From Flavobacteriaceae bacterium (GTDB lineage Bacteria > Bacteroidota > Bacteroidia > Flavobacteriales > Flavobacteriaceae): DNA of 64,000 nucleotides. Shown in pieces: positions 9,144-18,498 of the stretch (position 1 is the stretch's first letter; each line of letters starts with the position of its first letter). Below the pieces are notes generated by a model. That model saw only the letters and a list, made by a program, of their open reading frames with translations. It did not search any database and was not told the DNA's origin. The position numbers were made by a program, and so were the translations under genes. The stretch spans positions 3,658,501-3,722,500 of the forward strand of contig CP046177.1 in NCBI GenBank assembly GCA_014075215.1, written 5' to 3'.

Positions 9144-10753
9144 ATGGCATTCCTCAGAGCAGAGAAAAAAGCATCAGGCGCTTACCTTCGCATCATTCAA
9201 TCTTATAAACTAGATGGCAGATACAAACACAAAACACTTTACTCACTTGGTAAGCTTGAAGACTATGATGTCAACCAACTAGAACGTATTACCAAGAAGT
9301 TATTGGAACTGTCAGGAAAGAATGTTGATGTTCTTGATAGTGGTCACCTTCATGAATTGGGTAGATACAACTATGGTTATGCTTTTGTAGTAAACAAACT
9401 TTGGGGCGTTTTTAATTTGGACAAGTTAGCTAGGGTGATTACTTAAAGGCATCGTATTCGATTTGATTGGCAAATGATCTTTCGCTTTATGATTGCCGAA
9501 CGTATCAATGAGCCTTGTTGTAAGCTGCAAAGTAGTTTTAACCAATCTGAATACCTTGGTTTTGGTGATACTGAGATTCCTCTGCATCAATTTTACAGAA
9601 CTTTGGATTTGCTGAGCAATGAAGAAAACTTTATCAAAGAACATCTTTTTACCCAACAGCACAGTTTATTTTCTACTGTACTTGATGTGGTTTTCTATGA
9701 TGTGACCACACTTTATTTTGAATCTCAAGTAGAGCAGGATAATGCATTAAGACAAAAGGGCTATTCTAAAGACGGTAAAGCACACAAGATACAAATCGTA
9801 CTAGGACTATTGGTTGATAAAAACCGTAATCCTATATCGTATCAAATCTATAGGGGCAATAGCTATGAAGGAAGTACGATGATTGATGCACTAAACACAA
9901 TGAAACAACAATTTACCATAGACCGTGTGGTTGTGGTAGCCGATACTGCCATGATCGACAAAGAGAATCGCACCTTTATGGTAAACAACCAAATTGATTA
10001 TATCATTGGAGATAGTAACAAAACACTTCCCAAATCGATCAAAGAAACATTAATTGATATTGACAATCATAAAGCTATAGAAGGAATATCAAAACAGACC
10101 TTTAGTTATAGTGAGACTACCTATAAAGGAAGACACATTGTTTGTAGTTACTCTGCAAAACGTGCACGTAAAGATGCATATGCTAGAGAAAAACTTATCG
10201 TTAAAGCCAAACAATGGCTTGAAGAACCTTCAAAATACAAGCAAGTGAAAAAAAGAGATGCAGGAAGGTTTATAACTTCAACCAAGAACGGACAATCTAT
10301 CACACTAAATCTACAGGTCATAGAAAACGATGCCAAGTAAGATGGTTTTAAAGCCCTGTCTACGACAACAGATTTACCCATAGAAACTATCCTGTCAAAA
10401 TATAGTGACCTTTTTGAAGTAGAACATACCTTTAGAGCTTTAAAGAGTCAACTGGAAATACGTCCAGTATTCCATTGGGCAGATAAAAGAATCAGAGGTC
10501 ACATCGCAATGTGTTTTACAGCATTTACTTTTATCAACCATTTAAAAAATACAACCAATCTTCAGTACAGAGCTATCGTAAAAGCCATAGCGCTATGCAG
10601 GTCTCTTTAATAAAAGATGACAAGGCAAAGTCCAACATATACCTACGTTCCAAAGTTGATGAGTCTCAGCAGACCATCTTAGACAAATTAAAACTAAAAG
10701 TGCCAAACGATACAATGCCTCAAAATACTATAAATCAACAGTTTACAAAATAA
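9144..10753 (+). pseudogene. IS1634-family transposase, nonsense and frameshift mutated
   Basis: The N-terminus MAFLRAEKKASGAYLRIIQ and LYSLGKLEDY are typical of IS1634 transposases. The frame stops at TAA 9444-9446, resumes from about 9474 with the DDE core (DVVFYDVTTLYFES, KDGKAHKIQIVLGLLVDK, VVVADTAMIDKEN), hits TAA at 10338-10340, and continues in frame (LFEVEHTFRALKSQLEIRPVFHW). A frameshift near 10588 leads to the C-terminus ending at 10753. At least three lesions make it inactive. Confidence 0.88.
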
Positions 10754-10825
10754 AGTAGTGCACAGACTATTTTGTATATATCTATATATCAAATACTTAA
10801 CACTTTAAACTGTCAAACTCAAGAA

Positions 10826-11298
10826 ATTAAATGCTCACTGAAAAGAGTGAGTTTTAAATTTCATTGTTAAAGGGGATTGATTTGTATTGTAAATTGTCCC
10901 ACCTTTGTAGTATAATCATGGCATTATTTTAAAATTACATATTACTTCCCCCCCTTTTAATTAATATTTGCAAAGCCCAAGCCAAAAACTTGGGTTTTTG
11001 TTTATGAACTCATTTAAACTTTTTCAATTTGCTAAAAAATTACTGTTTTCCGCTCTGTTTTTGTCTTTTTTTCCTTCCGTAGCACTGCTATGCAACTTAA
11101 AAAACCCTTCAACAGAGCTAAAAACTTCTAATTTTCGCTTACATCCAAAAAGTTTAAATGAGTTCTATTGATACGCAATATGCTGTGTGCTTTTTAACAA
11201 TTTGAAGTTTTAAAAACTCTAAATAAGTTCCATGTAAGTTTTAAACTTTTCAACTTTCTAACGGTTCAACTGTATTTTTTTGAGAAAAAGAAGAGACT
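10826..11298. repeat. Right copy of the long direct repeat flanking IS1634
   Basis: 473 bp from ATTAAATGCTCACTG to AAGAGACT, starting at the right IS1634 end. It is near-identical to 7043-7718 without the nested MITE. It contains the uninterrupted GAACTCATTTAAAC MITE at 11006-11165. Confidence 0.8.
11006..11165. repeat. MITE-like element with GAACTCATTTAAACTTTT ends
   Basis: 160 bp with inverted ends GAACTCATTTAAACTTTT and AAAAAGTTTAAATGAGTTC and no credible ORF. This is the intact version of the element at 7226-7584. Confidence 0.6.
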
Positions 11299-11326
11299 TT
11301 TTGCCAAATAGAGATCCTTCTAAAAA

Positions 11327-12046
11327 TTATGTTATGCGCTCTATAAAATCTTCCGTAAGAATAGACTCATTACCAAATCTCAACATTAACTGAGCTACGG
11401 CAATGGTATCTTTTTCACAATATGTGACTATTTTATGTATATTTTTTTCTTTATAGTATACCTTAGCTACGTCACTTCCTTCCATATCCTCTTTTGGTGA
11501 TGGAATATTTAAAATATGTGTTAATAATTTTAGGGAAGAAAAGTGTTTATAATCACCAAATTTCCATAGTTCCATAGTATCTATATGAGGAACTTCCCAT
11601 GGTTTTTTCCCAAAAAGACGAAGTTTCTCAGGCAATACTATTTGGTGAATAATCATTCTTCTTGCTATAAAAGGAAAATCAAATTCTTTTCCGTTATGTG
11701 CACACAGCAATTTATTGGGATGACTAAAATAGGTATCCAGTAATTCTTTAAAATTAATCAATAGTGTTCTCTCATTATCTCCGTAAAACTATTTCAATCG
11801 GAAAATCCTCTTTTGATTTTTTTTAATAAAATAGCCAACAGATATACAAATCACTTTACCAAACTCAGCCCAAATACCGGCACGTTCGTAAAAATCTTCA
11901 ATAGGAATTTCTCCTCCGCGCTGATAAGCCGTTTTTTGCTCAAATAATATTTTTACCTTATCAGGAACCAATCCCCAATTTTTATACTCAGGAACTGTTT
12001 CTATGTCTAAAAATAAAATGTTACTTAAGGATGCATTTAGATTCAT
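11327..12046 (-). pseudogene. 3'-5' exonuclease (PolB-like / RNase H fold), in-frame amber stop
   Basis: The frame from ATG 12046 reads MNLNASLSNILFLDIETVPEY, which contains the DxE motif of DEDD exonucleases, then KVICISVGYF. It meets a TAG at 11789-11791 after RIFRLK. The same frame then continues without interruption as FYGDNERTLLINFKELL, LLCAHNGKEFDFPFIARRM (second D), PHIDTMELWKFGDYK and IVTYCEKDTIAVAQLML (last D) to the stop at 11327. A single base change therefore splits an otherwise complete protein of about 239 residues. This family is common in Bacteroidota as a predicted DNA-repair exonuclease. Unless the stop is suppressed, the product is dead. Confidence 0.82.
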
Positions 12047-12268
12047 AGTATATTTTTTGAGTTACTTAAAATAAAGTTGCTATTTTAAGCAAAATAATCT
12101 AAACTGAAGGCAAATTAATCGACTTTTTGTACCTAATAGGGTATTTTTAACTCCTTAAATCTCAAACTATCTAAACCGATTTTTTGAAGGGAAGCACCTA
12201 TTTTGGATCAATCTCAAAAGTTGTGTGTGAATTTAAAATAGTATTGTGATCTTTGTAAAAAAAGGAGG

Positions 12269-12619
12269 TTGGATACTTATATAGATTTACTAAAATTAAT
12301 TTTACCAGAGTTGTTAGTTGAACATTTTGATTTGTCAAAACATAGTGTTGAAAATGAAGTGATGCATTTGTATTTTGAAGAACGTAACATAGTTCCCAAA
12401 GAAGAATCAGAACGTATCTTGATAGCTCACGGATTTCATAAAGAGCTTACCATTCAAGACTTTCCATTACGAGGCAACACAGTATATCTTCACATTAAAC
12501 GTCGTAGATGGTTAGATAGGAAGACCAAACAAATTGTACAAAGAGATTGGAATTTAGTAGCACAGGGGACTCGAATGACAGAGCAGTTCGCTGCTTTTTT
12601 AAAAGAAATTAGTAGATAG
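12269..12619 (+). CDS. ISAon1 transposase N-terminal region (ORFA)
   Basis: 116 residues, starting at TTG directly after AAAGGAGG. This start aligns with the starts of the other two copies (MDTYIDLLKLILPELL here, MHTQELLKHFLPEG at 28875). The conserved segment IQDFPLRGNTVYLHIKRRRW is rich in basic residues and probably binds the element ends. It ends FLKEISR-stop at 12617-12619, overlapping ORFB, which lies in the +1 frame. Confidence 0.85.
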   Translation: MDTYIDLLKLILPELLVEHFDLSKHSVENEVMHLYFEERNIVPKEESERILIAHGFHKELTIQDFPLRGNTVYLHIKRRRWLDRKTKQIVQRDWNLVAQGTRMTEQFAAFLKEISR

Positions 12620-13595
12620 AGAAACCAGTGATTGTAGAACTATAGGTAGATTTTACGGAGTTGATGGTAAAAAACTTGGACGTCAATATCGTGATTATTT
12701 AAGTGAGTTTAAACAATGGAAACAAAAAAAACATGCTAAAGAGTGGCATGTTTTTCCTGAAAATATAGGTGCTTATTTATCTATTGATGAAACAGCATTG
12801 TCTAAAGGAGAACTCTACACCATTATTACCAATAAAAAAGCCAAAGGTAAAAAAGGAGCTATTGTAGGGGTTTTTGCAGGCACTAAGATAGAACCCATTA
12901 TAGAACAGTTACTTAAAATATCCTCTAAAAAAAGAAACAAAGTCAAAGAAATTACACTAGATATGGCGAACTCTATGAAAAATATAGCCAAAACATGTTT
13001 CCCTAAGGCCATACAAGTAACTGATAGATTCCATGTGCAAAAACTAGCTCTAGAAGCGCTACAAGATATTAGAATAAAACATCGATGGAATGCAATAGAC
13101 CTAGAAAATGACCTAATCAAGTTAGCAAAAACAAAAGGTAAAGAGTATCAACCTGAGATATTTGACAATGGGGACACTAGAAAACAACTCTTAGCTAGAA
13201 GTAGATATTTACTCTATAAATCTCCTGAAAAATGGACACAAAATCAATATCTAAGAAGCAAAATACTTTTTGAAAAATATCCTGATATTCAAAAGGCTTT
13301 TAACTTAAATCAGAGCCTTAGAAATATATTCAATACAGCTAAATCAATACAAATTGCATATACAAAACTAGCACATTGGTATAATGATGTAGAAAAATCT
13401 GGTTTTAAAGCTTTTAATACAATAGCAAATACAATTTCTATAAATTATCGGTCAATACTCAATTATTTTATCAATCGGAGTACAAATGCTTCTGCTGAAT
13501 CTTTTAATGCTAAGATTAAAGCCTTTAGAGCGCAGTTTAGAGGTGTTAAAAATGTAGAATTCTTCCTGTTCAGATTAACACAAATTTTTGCCTAA
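12603..13595 (+). CDS. ISAon1/ISL3 transposase catalytic part (ORFB), no own start codon visible
   Basis: The frame is open from just after a TAA at 12600-12602 to the stop at 13593-13595 (330 codons). It covers ISIDETALSKGELYT-like (here YLSIDETALSKGEL), KEITLDMANSMKNIAKTCF, QVTDRFHVQKLALEAL and the C-terminal NASAESFNAKIKAFRAQFRGV with the final catalytic E. The first usable start codon in frame is TTG at 12798, which would remove the first catalytic aspartate. Full expression therefore probably needs a +1 shift from ORFA in the 12603-12616 overlap (inference). Confidence 0.82.
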   Translation, partial: KKLVDRETSDCRTIGRFYGVDGKKLGRQYRDYLSEFKQWKQKKHAKEWHVFPENIGAYLSIDETALSKGELYTIITNKKAKGKKGAIVGVFAGTKIEPIIEQLLKISSKKRNKVKEITLDMANSMKNIAKTCFPKAIQVTDRFHVQKLALEALQDIRIKHRWNAIDLENDLIKLAKTKGKEYQPEIFDNGDTRKQLLARSRYLLYKSPEKWTQNQYLRSKILFEKYPDIQKAFNLNQSLRNIFNTAKSIQIAYTKLAHWYNDVEKSGFKAFNTIANTISINYRSILNYFINRSTNASAESFNAKIKAFRAQFRGVKNVEFFLFRLTQIFA

Positions 13596-13725
13596 AACAC
13601 AACAATTAGTCTTGATCCCCTATTTTAAACCTGACAGGATGGTCCAAAAGAGCATTTAACCCCGAATGATGCGTTAGAAAATCCCTATTACAGTTTAAAC
13701 TTGTTTTTAAAAAACCAATTTAAGT

Positions 13726-14079
13726 TTACTGGTTCCCGGCAATCTCTATATCAGTTAACTTTCGAATTTGAATACCTGCTATTTTGTTGTTAGCATACGT
13801 AACTTCTTTTCGTGTTTTTTTATTCCAAAAAAACCATTTGCCAACTTTTTTACCTTTTTTATAATAACCTATTTGAATTTTATTTCCTTTTTTGTCAAAA
13901 CGAACCCACTCGCCGGTTAATTTTTTATCTTTAAAAAAACCTTGTGCTTTGATAGCACCATTTTTATTATAATACGTAGCTTTTACCAGATCTCCTTCTT
14001 TAGTAAAAACAGGCTCTTTCTTTTGTGAAAAAACCATCGTAGACATCATCATCATCAATATAAGAACAGAGTTTTTCAT
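13726..14079 (-). CDS. Secreted MORN/YwqK-type repeat protein
   Basis: 117 residues with a signal peptide (MKNSVLILMMMMSTMVFSQ). Three short repeats of the pattern G.x.KAxGFFKDKKLTGEWVxF / GYYKKGKKVGKWFFW are typical of MORN-like YwqK proteins. It probably resides in the periplasm or outer envelope. The ATG at 14079 fits the signal peptide. Its downstream neighbour on the same strand was the exonuclease gene before ISAon1 inserted at 12205-13618. The function is unknown to me. Confidence 0.8.
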   Translation of the reverse strand: MKNSVLILMMMMSTMVFSQKKEPVFTKEGDLVKATYYNKNGAIKAQGFFKDKKLTGEWVRFDKKGNKIQIGYYKKGKKVGKWFFWNKKTRKEVTYANNKIAGIQIRKLTDIEIAGNQ

Positions 14080-14205
14080 CGGTTATAGATTTTATATATA
14101 ATTAACTTACACAAATGTAACGTTTTTCTAACAATAAAAAAACATTTACATAACTTTAATTTAACATTAAATTTAATCACTTCTGCTTTCTGTAAAAATC
14201 ATTGT

Positions 14206-14385
14206 TATGAACTCGTTTAGACTTTTTGGGTTTAAGCGAAAATTAGAAGTTTTTAGGGCTGTTGAAAGCTTTTTTGAGTTGCATAGGCCTTAGCTACGCC
14301 GAGTATTTTTAGTGGTGAAATTTGAAATTTTCATTGCAAAATTGGACTATTTTAGTATTCTTTTTGGTATAAATTAAAGGGGCCA
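14206..14385. repeat. Chimeric MITE fragment
   Basis: The left side (GAACTCGTTTAGACTTTTT and following) matches the inverse of the end of the 11006-11165 element. The right side (CTACGCCGAGTATTTTTAG to TATTCTTTTTGGTATAA) matches the right half of the 6881-7046 element. It looks like two MITE families joined. It lies directly upstream of the lipoprotein gene at 14435 and may have replaced that gene's promoter and start. Confidence 0.5.
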
Positions 14386-14434
14386 TCGTTTTTAAGAAAA
14401 ATATATCGTTAATTTGTGTAAAAGTCAAAATCAT

Positions 14435-16036
14435 TTGAAATCATTTTTTAGATACTTTTTAGTTGTTGTTTTAATTTTCTTATTACAATGTGCGAAAAGA
14501 GGAAGACCTTCCGGTGGTCCTAAAGATGAGAACAAGCCTCTGTTTGTCGTGGCCAACCCTCCGTACGAATCTTTATATTTTACCGCTAAAAAAATTAAAA
14601 TTACATTTAATGAATATATTAAACTAAAAAATGTAAATAAGCAGTTAGTGGTGTCTCCTCCTCTAAAATATCCCCCTTCTATTTCTCCTCTGGGGTCGGC
14701 AAGCAGGCACATCATTATTCGAATTTTAGATACTTTACAAGCCAATACTACCTATACATTTGATTTTGGCAATAGTGTTGAAGACAATAATGAAGGAAAT
14801 AAATTAGAGCGTTTTAAGTATGTTTTCTCCACCGGATCATTCATAGACTCTCTTACCGCCAAAGGGCGCGTAAAAGACGCATATGAAAATGCATTTGATA
14901 AAGATATCAGGTTATTACTTTATAAAATAGACAGCAGTTTTACAGATTCTGTTGTTTACAAGCAAAAACCTAAGTATGTAACCAGTACTTTAGATACCAC
15001 TTTATACCATTTTACAAACCTGCAGAAAGGGAAGTACCTGTTGATTGCTTTAAAAGATCATGCAGGTGATTATTTGTTTGACCCCAAACAAGATAAAATA
15101 GGTTTTTTTACTGATACGATAGTATTGCCTAAAGATAGCGTTATCAATACTCCCATTGCTCTTTTTAAAGAAACATTGCCTTATAAATTTAAAAGAGGAA
15201 AAGAAGCTTCCAGAGGGAAAATACTATTTGGCTATGAAGGAAAGGTCAAAAATATGAACATACGACTGCTCTCTAAAGTATCAGACAGTTTCAGGAGTGT
15301 TTCCAGATTTGAAATGGGCAAAGATTCCCTCAATTACTGGTATACTCCCGTTGATGTTGACTCCTTAAATTTTGTAGTTTCCAATGCGAATATATCAGAT
15401 ACGGTAACAGTAAGGCTAAGAAAAAAGAAAATAGACTCTCTGATGTTTGATTCTCCCATAAGATCAATATTAGAACTAAAAGATACTTTCAATATTACGA
15501 CCAATAACCCTATCGTAAAACTTGATACCAGTAAAATCTCTTTAACAGATAAAGATACTATAGGTATCCCTTATCGAAGTTTTATCTCAAAAAAAGAAAA
15601 TAAATTCGGGTTTATCTTTCAAAAAGAGTATAAACAAAAATATGCCTTATCTATCCTTCCGGGAGCTGTACAAGATATTTACCATCAGGAAAATGATACG
15701 CTTACCTATACATTTACTACCAAAGATATAGAAGACTATGGTGCTGTCAATTTGCAGGTAAACAATCCGAAATCTCAAGATTTAATTATTGAACTCACTT
15801 TAAGAAGTGGAAAACTCGTCTATAGAAAATTTACAAATAACTCTTCTGTTGTAGCATTTCCTCTGTTAATACCGGCAGAATATCAGATACGGATAATTAT
15901 AGATGTCAATAATAATGGTCAATGGGATACAGGTAATTATTTAAAAAAAATACAGCCTGAAAAAATTATTTACTACGACGAGATTTTAAAGGTGAGACCG
16001 TACCACACATATAACCAAAATATTATGATAAAATAG
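14435..16036 (+). CDS. Lipoprotein with bacterial Ig-like (SbsA-type) domain
   Basis: About 533 residues. The predicted lipoprotein signal MKSFFRYFLVVVLIFLLQC is followed by AKRGRPSGGPKDENKP, a very common flavobacterial pattern. An Ig-like domain follows (ANPPYESLYFTAKKIKITFNEYIKL, TLQANTTYTFDFGNSVEDNNEGN). Later segments resemble repeated beta-sandwich modules, ending with VNNNGQWDTGNYLKKIQPEKI. No ATG precedes the signal peptide. I use TTG at 14435; another TTG at 14414 adds seven residues. The missing ATG may reflect the MITE fragment just upstream. The role is unknown; it is an envelope protein. Confidence 0.75.
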   Translation: MKSFFRYFLVVVLIFLLQCAKRGRPSGGPKDENKPLFVVANPPYESLYFTAKKIKITFNEYIKLKNVNKQLVVSPPLKYPPSISPLGSASRHIIIRILDTLQANTTYTFDFGNSVEDNNEGNKLERFKYVFSTGSFIDSLTAKGRVKDAYENAFDKDIRLLLYKIDSSFTDSVVYKQKPKYVTSTLDTTLYHFTNLQKGKYLLIALKDHAGDYLFDPKQDKIGFFTDTIVLPKDSVINTPIALFKETLPYKFKRGKEASRGKILFGYEGKVKNMNIRLLSKVSDSFRSVSRFEMGKDSLNYWYTPVDVDSLNFVVSNANISDTVTVRLRKKKIDSLMFDSPIRSILELKDTFNITTNNPIVKLDTSKISLTDKDTIGIPYRSFISKKENKFGFIFQKEYKQKYALSILPGAVQDIYHQENDTLTYTFTTKDIEDYGAVNLQVNNPKSQDLIIELTLRSGKLVYRKFTNNSSVVAFPLLIPAEYQIRIIIDVNNNGQWDTGNYLKKIQPEKIIYYDEILKVRPYHTYNQNIMIK

Positions 16037-16227
16037 AGCAGCTGTCAGATATCAAAAAGCGTGACGTATTGTTTTCAACTTTCAGACTTTCTAACTCAAA
16101 ACCATATAAATTATATTTAGAAATCCTGCTAAAAATTTAGGTATAATTCATACATTAGCAGCTGCATAAAAAAAAGCCGTATTTCTATGTATACAAGCTT
16201 TCCAATACCTAAAAATGTTTAGACACA

Positions 16228-18462
16228 ATGTCTCAAAAACTTACTATCTATTATACCCTAACGGATGAAGCACCGGCTTTGGCTACGCGTTCTTTATTAC
16301 CTATTATTAAAGCATTTACAAGTACCTCCGATATAACGGTAACGACCAAAGATATTTCACTGGCTGCCAGAATCTTGGTAAACTTTTCCGAATATCTGCC
16401 AAAAGAACAGCAAGTAGAAGATGCTTTGGCTTTTTTGGGAGATTTGGCAAAGAAGCCCGATGCCAATATTATTAAACTTCCTAATATCAGCGCATCCCTA
16501 CCACAGTTAAAGGCCGCTATTTCGGAATTGCAAGCCTCCGGATATGCGTTACCGGACTACCCGGATACTCCTGCTGATGACAAAGAAAAAAAAATAGCAG
16601 CTTTATACAATGTAATAAAAGGTTCTGCCGTAAATCCGGTATTAAGAGAAGGCAATTCTGACAGGAGGGCTCCAAAAGCTGTAAAAAATTACGCAAAAAA
16701 GAACCCGCATACCATGGGGTCCTGGCTTTCGGATTCTAAAACACATGTTGCTACTATGGAAGCCGGCGATTTTACCCATACCGAACAATCGGTTACCATT
16801 CCTTCAGCAACCACCGTAAAAATAGTCCATGAAAATTTCCATGGCGAGCCGACGGTTTTAAAAGAAGATATTGCTTTGCTCAAAGATGAAATTATCGATG
16901 CTGCCGTGATGCACAAAGAAGCATTGCTGTCCTTTTTAGAGGCTCAAATACAAGATGCCAAAGAACACAATGTGCTATTTTCGCTTCATATGAAAGCAAC
17001 TATGATGAAGGTGTCCGATCCCATTATTTTCGGTCATGTGGTTAATGTGTTTTTTAAAGAAGTAATGACAAAACACCGAGATACTCTTGATGAAATAGGT
17101 TTCCATCCGAATAACGGGTTAGGAAGCCTGATTTCAAACCTCAATACGGTAACAGGGAATAAAAAAAATGAAATACTAGCCGATATTAACAAAGTGTATG
17201 AGAACAATCCTGATTTGGCTATGGTAAATTCCGATTTGGGAATTACTAACCTACATGTTCCTTCCGACATTATTATTGATGCTTCCATGCCTGCCATGAT
17301 CAGAAATTCAGGCCAGATGTGGAATAGCAGGGGAAATCCGCAGGATACAAAGGCAGTGATTCCCGACAGTTCATATGCAGGAATTTATCAAACTACCATC
17401 GATTTTTGTAAAAAACACGGAGCTTTTGATCCTACCACTATGGGGACGGTTCCAAATGTGGGTTTAATGGCTCAAAAAGCAGAAGAATATGGTTCGCATG
17501 ATAAGACTTTTGAAATTACAGCCGACGGTGTTGTCAGAATAATAGATGCGAATGATAGGGTTTTAACGGAACATACCGTAAAAGCCGGTGATATTTGGAG
17601 AATGTGCCAGGTAAAAGATGCTCCTATTCGGGATTGGATAAAACTAGCCGTAAAAAGAGCCAGAGCTACCAGTACTCCGGCTGTTTTTTGGTTGAATAAA
17701 AACAGAGCCCATGATGCGGAAATCATAAAAAAAATCAATGCTTACTTATCTGAACATGACATTACAGGATTAGATATCAGTATTTTATCGCTTGCGGAAG
17801 CTACTCAATTCACCTTAGAAAGGATTAAAGACGGAAAAGATACCATTTCGGTAACAGGAAATGTATTACGTGATTACCTTACGGATCTTTTCCCCATTTT
17901 AGAATTGGGAACATCGGCAAAAATGCTTTCCATAGTTCCGCTAATGAACGGAGGAGGATTATTTGAAACAGGAGCTGGTGGATCGGCTCCAAAACACGTA
18001 CAGCAATTTATAGAAGAAAACCATCTTAGATGGGACTCATTAGGGGAGTTTTTGGCACTAGCCGTTTCTTTAGAACACCTGGGAGAAACCACAGGGAATA
18101 CCAAAGCAAAAGTTTTAGGAGAGACGCTGGATAATGCTATGGAAAAACTCTTGGAAAATAAAAAATCTCCATCTAGAAAAGTAAATGAGCTAGACAACAG
18201 AGGGAGTCATTTTTATTTAGCTATGTACTGGGCACAAGAGTTGGCCAATCAAAATACAGATACTGAATTGAAAGTTACTTTTACTGATATTGCCAATGCA
18301 TTGGCAAATAATGAGTCTGTTGTTATAGAAGAATTGAATTCGGTTCAAGGTCAAAAGGTAGATATTAACGGGTATTACCATACAGATGAGGTGTTGACTT
18401 CTAATGCCATGAGACCTAGCAACACTTTAAATAACATACTGGAAACATTGAAACTTCTTTAG
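16228..18462 (+). CDS. icd: NADP-dependent isocitrate dehydrogenase, monomeric type
   Basis: 744 residues, the usual size of monomeric IDH (about 740). It begins MSQKLTIYYTLTDEAPALATRSLLP and contains LREGNSDRRAPKAVKNYAKKNPH, SLHMKATMMKVSDPIIFGHVV and MVNSDLGITNLHVPSDIIIDASMPA, all hallmarks of the family. It oxidatively decarboxylates isocitrate to 2-oxoglutarate with NADP in the TCA cycle. The gene is intact, starts at ATG 16228 and is followed 36 bp later by murQ. Confidence 0.97.
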   Translation: MSQKLTIYYTLTDEAPALATRSLLPIIKAFTSTSDITVTTKDISLAARILVNFSEYLPKEQQVEDALAFLGDLAKKPDANIIKLPNISASLPQLKAAISELQASGYALPDYPDTPADDKEKKIAALYNVIKGSAVNPVLREGNSDRRAPKAVKNYAKKNPHTMGSWLSDSKTHVATMEAGDFTHTEQSVTIPSATTVKIVHENFHGEPTVLKEDIALLKDEIIDAAVMHKEALLSFLEAQIQDAKEHNVLFSLHMKATMMKVSDPIIFGHVVNVFFKEVMTKHRDTLDEIGFHPNNGLGSLISNLNTVTGNKKNEILADINKVYENNPDLAMVNSDLGITNLHVPSDIIIDASMPAMIRNSGQMWNSRGNPQDTKAVIPDSSYAGIYQTTIDFCKKHGAFDPTTMGTVPNVGLMAQKAEEYGSHDKTFEITADGVVRIIDANDRVLTEHTVKAGDIWRMCQVKDAPIRDWIKLAVKRARATSTPAVFWLNKNRAHDAEIIKKINAYLSEHDITGLDISILSLAEATQFTLERIKDGKDTISVTGNVLRDYLTDLFPILELGTSAKMLSIVPLMNGGGLFETGAGGSAPKHVQQFIEENHLRWDSLGEFLALAVSLEHLGETTGNTKAKVLGETLDNAMEKLLENKKSPSRKVNELDNRGSHFYLAMYWAQELANQNTDTELKVTFTDIANALANNESVVIEELNSVQGQKVDINGYYHTDEVLTSNAMRPSNTLNNILETLKLL

Positions 18463-18498
18463 AGATATTTTTTAGAAGTTTATGATTATATTTAGGTA

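Larger units (their letters stand above)
7719..10823 (+). mobile_element. IS1634-family element, with a nested ISAon1 copy
   Basis: The ends are perfect inverted repeats: CTTGAGTTTGACAGTTT at the left (7719-7735) and AAACTGTCAAACTCAAG at the right (10807-10823). The element holds a degenerate IS1634 transposase on the + strand. Its 5' non-coding part is interrupted by ISAon1 at 7792-9064. It is flanked by direct repeats of about 473 bp. Known IS1634 elements produce unusually long target duplications, which fits. Confidence 0.85.
12205..13618 (+). mobile_element. ISAon1/ISL3-family element, second copy
   Basis: Starts GGATCAATCTCAAAAGTTG and ends ACAACAATTAGTCTTGATCC. The exact 8-bp target duplication CCTATTTT is at 12197-12204 and 13619-13626. 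1414 bp. It encodes ORFA and ORFB in overlapping frames and separates the exonuclease remnant from the MORN protein gene. Confidence 0.9.

Noticed and set aside
10968..11171. 67-codon open frame in the right long repeat
   Set aside because: It lies entirely within repeat and MITE DNA; its counterpart in the left copy is interrupted, and the sequence looks non-coding.
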